Of a stretch of 64,000 nt of DNA, positions 59,142-64,000 are shown piece after piece. Source of the stretch: Sulfurospirillum oryzae (lineage in GTDB: Bacteria; Campylobacterota; Campylobacteria; Campylobacterales; Sulfurospirillaceae); NCBI RefSeq assembly GCF_025770725.1, contig NZ_JANZKZ010000001.1, forward strand, positions 806,001 to 870,000, given 5' to 3'. How positions within the stretch are numbered: the first letter of the stretch is position 1; every line of letters starts with the position of its first letter. The notes under the pieces are model-generated. The model did no database searches, was not told the DNA's origin, and saw nothing but the letters and a program-made list of their open reading frames with translations. The translations under genes and the position numbers were made by a program.

Positions 59142-59297
59142 AGAGTCTCCTTTTTATTATTTAATTTAAAATAGATGAAGTAGTAGATTGGGATGAATTT
59201 GTGAAAACATCAACATTATACCTCAAACTAGGGATTATTCGCGTGAAAGATTTGTTGTGAGTTTTTCACATCTCATCACGTTTGTTATCAAAACTTT
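59142..59297. other. dnaA-dnaN gap with TTCAC-core DnaA boxes (possible second origin part)
   Basis: TTCAC-core 9-mers lie at 59200-59208 (minus, TGTGAAAAC), 59242-59250 (minus, CGTGAAAGA) and 59262-59270 (plus, TTTTTCACA). Some Campylobacterota have a bipartite oriC flanking dnaA. These boxes match less well than those upstream of dnaA. Confidence 0.45.
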
Positions 59298-60623
59298 TTA
59301 TACCTGCTTTGTTAAAATTTTATTTTTTAGATCTTCAACTTTAAGTTTAAAAGACTCATTGGTGTCAATAAGTTCGTTAATTTTTTTAATATTGTGTGAA
59401 ACAGCTGTATGATCTTTCATTCCAAAGTAGGTTGCTAAAGATGGCATTGAGTTTGGTGTAAGTGTTCGTGCCAAATAGATACCAATACGTCTAGCTTCTA
59501 CAATGTTTTTACTTCTTTTAGTCGATTTAATCTCGCTTGGTTTAATATTGAGATCTTTTGCAATGATTTGAATAATATCTTCAAGGCTAATATTTTCGCG
59601 ACGCTCTTTAATCTGCTCACGCATAACATTCTTTGCAAAATCAAGGGTTATTTCTTGACGCATAAGTGATGCATAGGCATTGAGGTTAATAATTGCACTC
59701 TCAATTTCACGGATATTATCGCCCATGTTGGCAGCAATATAATTGACAATATCGCTGTTAAGGTTAATACCATCGAGTTCACATTTCTTTTTAATGATGG
59801 CAATTTTTGTTTCTAATTCTGGTAAGCCAATATCGGCAATTAAACCCCATTCAAAGCGACTTTTTAAACGATCTTCAAGTCCATTAATCATCTTTGGTGG
59901 CTTATCTGAGGTCAAAACAATTTGTTTACCTGCAGAATGAAGCTCATTAAATGTATGAAAAAATTCTTCTTGTGTTTGAATTTTATTGGATAAAAATTGA
60001 GTATCATCAATAAGTAAAACATCGCAATTACGGTATTTTTCACGGAATCTGTCCATAGATTGGTTGCGAAGATTATAGGTAAAGTCATTCATAAATTGTT
60101 CAATTGTTGCATAAATAACAATTTTACCTTTACTTTGAACATAATTTCCAATGGCATGAATAAGGTGAGTCTTACCAAGTCCCGTAGGACCATAAATAAA
60201 GACAGGATTGTACATAACGCCTGGTTTTTCAGCAATAGATTTAGCAGCTGTATAAGCGTATTGATTTGAACTTCCTACAACAAAACTGCTAAAGGTATAA
60301 GATGGGTTTAAAATAGTATTTTTAGTGCTTTTAATAGAATCTATCATTTCAACAGGAGTTGATTTAGTTTTTGTGGTTTTAAGATGCTCTTTTAGGACGA
60401 TTTTGATTTCAGGCTTTTTGCCTGTTTTGAGTTCAAACAGATGAGCGATTTTGTCGGCGTATTTAGTTCTTACCCAATTAGCGATGAGAATATTAGGGGC
60501 AAGAAAGACCATTTGATCCGAATTAGACGCCTTTTCATGGAATTTTAGTTGTTTAATATAGCGATCATATTCTAAAGAAGCAATCTCTCCTTTTAAAAGT
60601 TCTATGACGGTATCTGCTAACAA
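59298..60623 (-). CDS. dnaA: Chromosomal replication initiator protein DnaA
   Basis: Binds DnaA boxes and opens oriC. Walker A GPTGLGKTHL (~149), Walker B VLLIDDTQF (~209), and C-terminal DNA-binding signature DHTAVSHNIKKI (~410). TTG 60623 is chosen because AAGGAG lies 5 nt upstream; GTG 60629 would sit one base after it. 441 residues, normal. The upstream gap holds the DnaA-box array, which also spans its own promoter, so autoregulation is expected. Confidence 0.97.
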   Translation of the reverse strand: MLADTVIELLKGEIASLEYDRYIKQLKFHEKASNSDQMVFLAPNILIANWVRTKYADKIAHLFELKTGKKPEIKIVLKEHLKTTKTKSTPVEMIDSIKSTKNTILNPSYTFSSFVVGSSNQYAYTAAKSIAEKPGVMYNPVFIYGPTGLGKTHLIHAIGNYVQSKGKIVIYATIEQFMNDFTYNLRNQSMDRFREKYRNCDVLLIDDTQFLSNKIQTQEEFFHTFNELHSAGKQIVLTSDKPPKMINGLEDRLKSRFEWGLIADIGLPELETKIAIIKKKCELDGINLNSDIVNYIAANMGDNIREIESAIINLNAYASLMRQEITLDFAKNVMREQIKERRENISLEDIIQIIAKDLNIKPSEIKSTKRSKNIVEARRIGIYLARTLTPNSMPSLATYFGMKDHTAVSHNIKKINELIDTNESFKLKVEDLKNKILTKQV

Positions 60624-60782
60624 AAACACTCCTTAAAAAAGTCTTCACCCTGTGAATATCATGTGAATAAGTTTGTTTTATTTTATCTAAACTATTATTA
60701 GTTATATGTTAAAGCGTGTATGTGTATAATGTGAAAAAAGTTATTCACCCTGTGAACAAAGCTGTGAATAAAGGACAAAAAA
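60624..60782. other. oriC: Replication origin (oriC) between dnaA and ruvC
   Basis: Seven TTCAC-core boxes in 131 bp: plus strand at 60641-60649 and 60741-60749; minus strand at 60651-60659, 60662-60670, 60730-60738, 60751-60759 and 60763-60771. TGTGAATAA (60662, 60763) and TTATTCACC (60741) fit the Campylobacterota box. The set TTCACCCTGTGAA + TGTGAATAA occurs twice, 100 bp apart, with an AT-rich stretch (60671-60729) between that could be the unwinding element. The last box overlaps the ruvC ribosome site (AAGGA, 60771-60775). Confidence 0.8.
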
Positions 60783-61256
60783 TTGGTTATTTTAGGGATC
60801 GATCCAGGAACGCGTAACTGTGGATATTCTATTTTAAAAAAAGAAAAAAACACGCTTATTTTGATCGAAGCTGGGCTTATAAAAATTAAAGAAAAAATAC
60901 TCCAACATCAGATTATGGAGTTGGTTGAAGGGCTTGATACCATCTTTAAACAGCACACCATTGATGAAGTTGCGATTGAAGATATTTTTTATGCGTATAA
61001 CCCTCAAACAGTGCTTAAATTAGCACAATTCAGGGGTGCTCTTAGTTTAAAAATTTTACAAGTTATAGGCAACTTTAGTGAGTACACACCACTGCAAGTC
61101 AAAAAAGCCGTTACAGGCAATGGAAAAGCGGCAAAAGAGCAAGTAGCCTTTATGGTAAAGAAGATTTTAGGCATTAAACAAGAGATCAAACCTCTGGACA
61201 TTACAGATGCTATTGCTATAGCCATCACACATGCCCAAAGGGTGAAAGTGAGTTAA
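60783..61256 (+). CDS. ruvC: Holliday junction endodeoxyribonuclease RuvC
   Basis: 157 residues. Acidic catalytic residues: Asp in [12 protein letters not shown] (~6), Glu in [11 protein letters not shown] (~63), Asp pair in [13 protein letters not shown] (~142). TTG start at 60783 with AAGGA 7 nt upstream, overlapping the last DnaA box, so DnaA binding may also lower ruvC expression. Converges on thyX with a 4-nt overlap. Confidence 0.95.
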   Translation: MVILGIDPGTRNCGYSILKKEKNTLILIEAGLIKIKEKILQHQIMELVEGLDTIFKQHTIDEVAIEDIFYAYNPQTVLKLAQFRGALSLKILQVIGNFSEYTPLQVKKAVTGNGKAAKEQVAFMVKKILGIKQEIKPLDITDAIAIAITHAQRVKVS

Positions 61257-61867
61257 GAAGGCTCTTTGATATTAAAGAGATATTTGTGCTCTTCTGGTAG
61301 AGCATCATAAAGTGCATGAGAAAGATCTTGAATTTCCCAAAGCGCACTTTTATCGCTGCGCAGTGTTAAAAAGTTTTGAAGACTTCTAGCGTTAATAGTC
61401 CATGTAAGTTCGGTTTTGTAACTCTCCGGAAGACAGTATTTTGCCTTATCGTTGCTAATTCCTTCCACGAGTACTAAACGAAGGTTTTCAAGTGCTTTGA
61501 TGCTCATCTCATCTACCATTTCTACACCCGTTAAAACGAGGTACTTAGAAGCACGTTCTACATCTTTACATGTAAAGCTCTCTTCGTTCTTTAACTCTTT
61601 AAGTGTGTAGCGTGTTGACTTAACGGAGAGTGACGCCATACGATGCCTTGCAAGCTCTTGAAGAAGGGCACGGGAAATGCCTTCAATGTAAAAGTTATAG
61701 ACAAGATGCTCTAAGGTTGAAGCGTGTTTAAATTTATTGCCAACGCGATCAATAAGTTCTCTGTCTTTTTCGCCGCCTTCATCGCTTTTGTCAAAACTTT
61801 GCCAACACGTACGAATGGCATCGGCACAAATGAGTAGGGGAGTGTAGTGGTTGAGTGTGATTTTCAT
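61253..61867 (-). CDS. thyX: Flavin-dependent thymidylate synthase
   Basis: Makes dTMP from dUMP using methylene-tetrahydrofolate and FAD. ThyX motif [11 protein letters not shown] (RHRx7S, ~76-86). 204 residues, normal. The ATG at 61867 lies only 3 nt after a perfect 10-bp hairpin whose arm holds the only possible ribosome site (GGGA). It supplies the thymidylate the RNR systems feed into, together with dUMP. Palindrome copy 61566 encodes Thr-Cys-Lys. Confidence 0.94.
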   Translation of the reverse strand: MKITLNHYTPLLICADAIRTCWQSFDKSDEGGEKDRELIDRVGNKFKHASTLEHLVYNFYIEGISRALLQELARHRMASLSVKSTRYTLKELKNEESFTCKDVERASKYLVLTGVEMVDEMSIKALENLRLVLVEGISNDKAKYCLPESYKTELTWTINARSLQNFLTLRSDKSALWEIQDLSHALYDALPEEHKYLFNIKEPS

Positions 61868-61870
61868 GAG

Positions 61871-61898
61871 TGAGTCCCAAGTTGTTTTTTGGGACTCA
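61871..61898 (-). promoter_or_regulatory. Perfect hairpin abutting the thyX start
   Basis: TGAGTCCCAA / TTGGGACTCA, 10-bp perfect arms, 8-nt loop. On the minus strand it ends 3 nt before the thyX ATG and includes its only GGGA ribosome-like site. It also lies 26 bp after the flgE stop, so it might be flgE's terminator, but no T-tract follows. A palindrome copy (61904) sits between flgE and the hairpin. Confidence 0.65.
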
Positions 61899-61924
61899 TT
61901 GTATTACATGTAAGCTAAAAAAAT

Positions 61925-64000
61925 CTATTTGAGTTGGAGTAAAGTGTTGAGCATTTCATCCGCTGTTGTGATTGTTTTTGAGTTAGCTTGGTAACCTCTT
62001 TGAATAACAATCAACTGTGTAAGGGAGCGTGAAAGGTCAACGTTACTCATCTCGAGTGAACTTGCTTGAATCGTACCTTTACCACCTGTTGAAGCTTGTC
62101 CAACGATAGGATCGCCTGAGTTTGAAGTTTGAACAAAACAGTTACCACCATCACTCTCAAGACCTTGGTTGTTGGTAAAGGTTGCCATAGCCACTTGTGC
62201 GAGCGCAAAACTACGTCCATTGGTAAAACTACCGATAACCGTACCTGTTTCATCAACACTTAGACCATTAAGATCACCACCCGCATAACCATCTTGGCTA
62301 ATACCTGAAGTGTTGGAGTCTTTATCAAAACTGGTCATACCATCAAATTGTCCGAGTGTTCCAAACTTGAGTTCAATGTTTTGGCTACCCGTTGATCCGT
62401 TGTTGGCTGTATAGGTAAGACTTCTTGGAGAATAGGTTGCTAAAGAACCATCAGAGTTAAAGCTAACCGTACCTGTTACAATGTTTTCAGGGTAGTTTCC
62501 AAGGTTAATATCACCTGGTTCTGGAACAGAAATAAGGACTGACCATTCAGTACCACCCTCAGATGTAAAGCCTGTTTTTGTATATTCAAGTCTTACGGTA
62601 TGTTTTGAACCAAGTGAATCGTAAACATCGATACTGGAAGCGTGGCTTGCTGCATAAACGGACTGAGAGGTTCTCACAGATGTACCTGATGTGAGTGTTC
62701 CTTGAAGTGCATTGATCGTTGTGCTAAAGTTATTGTTGGCTGCAACGTTATTGGTTCCATTGGTAAGATTGGTGATTGTTAAGTAAAGATCATGATCATT
62801 GGCATTTTTAAAGTTTGTTCCAGCGGGAAGTGTTGTAATAGCTCCCGTAGCTACTGAAGCAACGCTTACATTTATTCCACCTGCTGGTATAACAGTTCCA
62901 ATTGGAATAGTAGGGCCATTTGCACCTGTTGGTCCATAGGTATTAGCACCTATGGTAACGTTTATGGTAGGAGTAATAAGTCCAATTGTTGTGAATCCTG
63001 CTGGTAAATTATTAACTACTGGCCCTTGTGGAATTGTTACAGCAGTTGTGAGTACGGTTCCAGCAGGAATGGTGCTACCGCCAGCACCCGTTGGTCCATA
63101 AACTGTGCCATTAACTGTAACGTTGGTTGAAGGTGTAATGGCTGCAGCTAAAATTGCTCCAACTGGAAATGAAATAGCTTCAGTAGCTAATGCTGTTGTA
63201 AGAGCAGCAGCAGTCATTGTAACAGGTGTAACTAAAGTACTATCAACAACGTCACCATCATCGGCATTAAAAGCATCTCCTTTAGGGTTTGCGATTTCAA
63301 ATTGACCGGTTTTATTAACAGAAACGGTTACACCATCATTTTTATTGAAAGCTTGTGAGCCTGAAGTTACCCATTCATTTCTAACATTTGAATCAGGATC
63401 AGCAATGGTATCAGCAACGGCTTGTCCTGTATAATTAACAAATAATCTAGCATCTTTTTGAAGTGCTTCTCTTAAATCTTCCGTTGTTGTAAAGGTTCTT
63501 TCTGCAGTATCATCATAGAAGTGTGTTGTATTGAGTGGACTTGCAGAATAGGTATATTGATAGGCCGTAATAACATTTGTTGATACTAATGTAGTGGTAT
63601 CTGTGCCATTCTTAAGTAATTTAATATTTTTCATTGCGGCTTCAGTGCCAGATTGATTATTATTGGTTAAGTAGAGCCCTGTACCACCTGTGATGTTGGC
63701 TTCAACACCTGTTTTACCTGTTTTGGCGTTGATCAAACTTGTAATATACGATGCGACTGTTGCATCATCGGTTGATACGATGCTACCCGTAATGGTTTCA
63801 CCATTTAATGTAAGATCAATGGTTGTTGTGCCTGAAGGATCATGGGCAATGGTAATAGTATTGGTTTTTGCTTGCGCGAAACTTGTCCAAATACCTTGAC
63901 CTGTTGTAAGGCTAAAGGCTTTTCCATCGGAGTTGAAAAGTGCGCCAAAGTCTTGCCCGCGTTCATAAAGTTTTTTACTGGTATCAAACATATTGCTGCC
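61925..64000 (-). CDS. flgE: Flagellar hook protein FlgE, 5' part beyond window
   Basis: At least 691 residues are in the window and the frame stays open to its edge (Gly-Ser-Asn before the first internal Met), so the N-terminal start lies outside. The C-terminal end LIVIQRGYQANSKTITTADEMLNTLLQLK-type helix (positions 61925-62010) and DLSRSLTQL are typical of hook and rod proteins, and SLEMSNVDLS is shared by FlgE. Middle segment FDTSKKLYERGQDFGALFN also matches epsilon hook proteins. A Gly/Pro/Thr-rich insert with an internal repeat occupies ~62820-63230. Forms the universal joint outside the cell; exported by the flagellar type III system. Confidence 0.92.
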   Translation of the reverse strand, partial: GSNMFDTSKKLYERGQDFGALFNSDGKAFSLTTGQGIWTSFAQAKTNTITIAHDPSGTTTIDLTLNGETITGSIVSTDDATVASYITSLINAKTGKTGVEANITGGTGLYLTNNNQSGTEAAMKNIKLLKNGTDTTTLVSTNVITAYQYTYSASPLNTTHFYDDTAERTFTTTEDLREALQKDARLFVNYTGQAVADTIADPDSNVRNEWVTSGSQAFNKNDGVTVSVNKTGQFEIANPKGDAFNADDGDVVDSTLVTPVTMTAAALTTALATEAISFPVGAILAAAITPSTNVTVNGTVYGPTGAGGSTIPAGTVLTTAVTIPQGPVVNNLPAGFTTIGLITPTINVTIGANTYGPTGANGPTIPIGTVIPAGGINVSVASVATGAITTLPAGTNFKNANDHDLYLTITNLTNGTNNVAANNNFSTTINALQGTLTSGTSVRTSQSVYAASHASSIDVYDSLGSKHTVRLEYTKTGFTSEGGTEWSVLISVPEPGDINLGNYPENIVTGTVSFNSDGSLATYSPRSLTYTANNGSTGSQNIELKFGTLGQFDGMTSFDKDSNTSGISQDGYAGGDLNGLSVDETGTVIGSFTNGRSFALAQVAMATFTNNQGLESDGGNCFVQTSNSGDPIVGQASTGGKGTIQASSLEMSNVDLSRSLTQLIVIQRGYQANSKTITTADEMLNTLLQLK
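62892..63143 (-). repeat. Internal repeat in the FlgE variable domain
   Basis: Two related ~29-residue units, TPSTNVTVNGTVYGPTGAGG... and TPTINVTIGANTYGPTGANG..., about 56 residues apart, both with GPTGAxG and TIPxGT. Their DNA is similar but not identical. Probably a surface-exposed hook domain that grew by duplication. Confidence 0.75.

Overview
The window is a dense bacterial chromosome segment, AT-rich and almost fully coding. It looks like a free-living, metabolically versatile Campylobacterota (Epsilonproteobacteria), most likely Sulfurospirillum or a close relative. The genus is my inference; the phylum rests on the ruvC / dnaA / dnaN arrangement with TTCAC-core DnaA boxes, MutY/ThyX/QueF types, promoters with a strong TATAAT and little -35, flagellar hook protein, cytoplasmic CZB chemoreceptor, and the mix of class I and class III ribonucleotide reductases.

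Layout. 1-10 kb: purB-nrdA, an aspartate racemase, an anaerobic class III RNR whose glycyl-radical tail is a separate 54-residue ORF (nrdD, tail ORF, nrdG), then nrdB, a nitrilase-family amidohydrolase and pcm. 10-20 kb: recJ-pyrG, galU, a membrane chemoreceptor, a 34-residue membrane peptide, ilvD-marC, and four tRNA genes (Gly, Leu, Cys, Ser). 20-31 kb: a soluble Cys-type formate dehydrogenase with a small partner, several transport/regulator genes, a complete AmmeMemoRadiSam trio, two AraC/GyrI-type regulators around an NTF2-like protein, and a TetR / isochorismatase divergon. 31-38 kb: central carbon genes (ATP-citrate lyase aclB-aclA, malate dehydrogenase), a soluble fumarate-reductase-type flavoprotein, and an AhpD-like protein that carries the same double TetR operator found 6.7 kb away. 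38-48 kb: AspT-type transporter, CZB chemoreceptor, tRNA-Ser, Sel1 protein, leuC-leuD with a divergent GntR regulator, an MFS pump, mutY. 48.3-51.7 kb: a restriction-modification island (PD-(D/E)xK nuclease, DNA methyltransferase, XRE regulator) between mutY and ung. 52-64 kb: SRP RNA, then the origin region (gyrB-GGDEF/EAL-queF-HD operon, dnaN, dnaA, an oriC with two copies of a three-box DnaA module, ruvC, thyX) and a truncated flgE.

The most striking whole-window signal is the palindrome TTACATGTAA. I find 27 exact copies in 64 kb, where a rough composition estimate predicts well under one. It occurs in coding and intergenic DNA, in all three possible codon frames (Leu-His-Val, Thr-Cys, and Tyr-Met-stop at the ends of marC and leuC), next to or inside terminators, four times in mutY, and not at all in the restriction-modification island. 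It behaves like a DNA-level signal such as an uptake, methylation or nucleoid-protein site, not a protein-level one. The second main result is the split NrdD. Third is a two-locus TetR regulon with identical 34-bp operator spacing.
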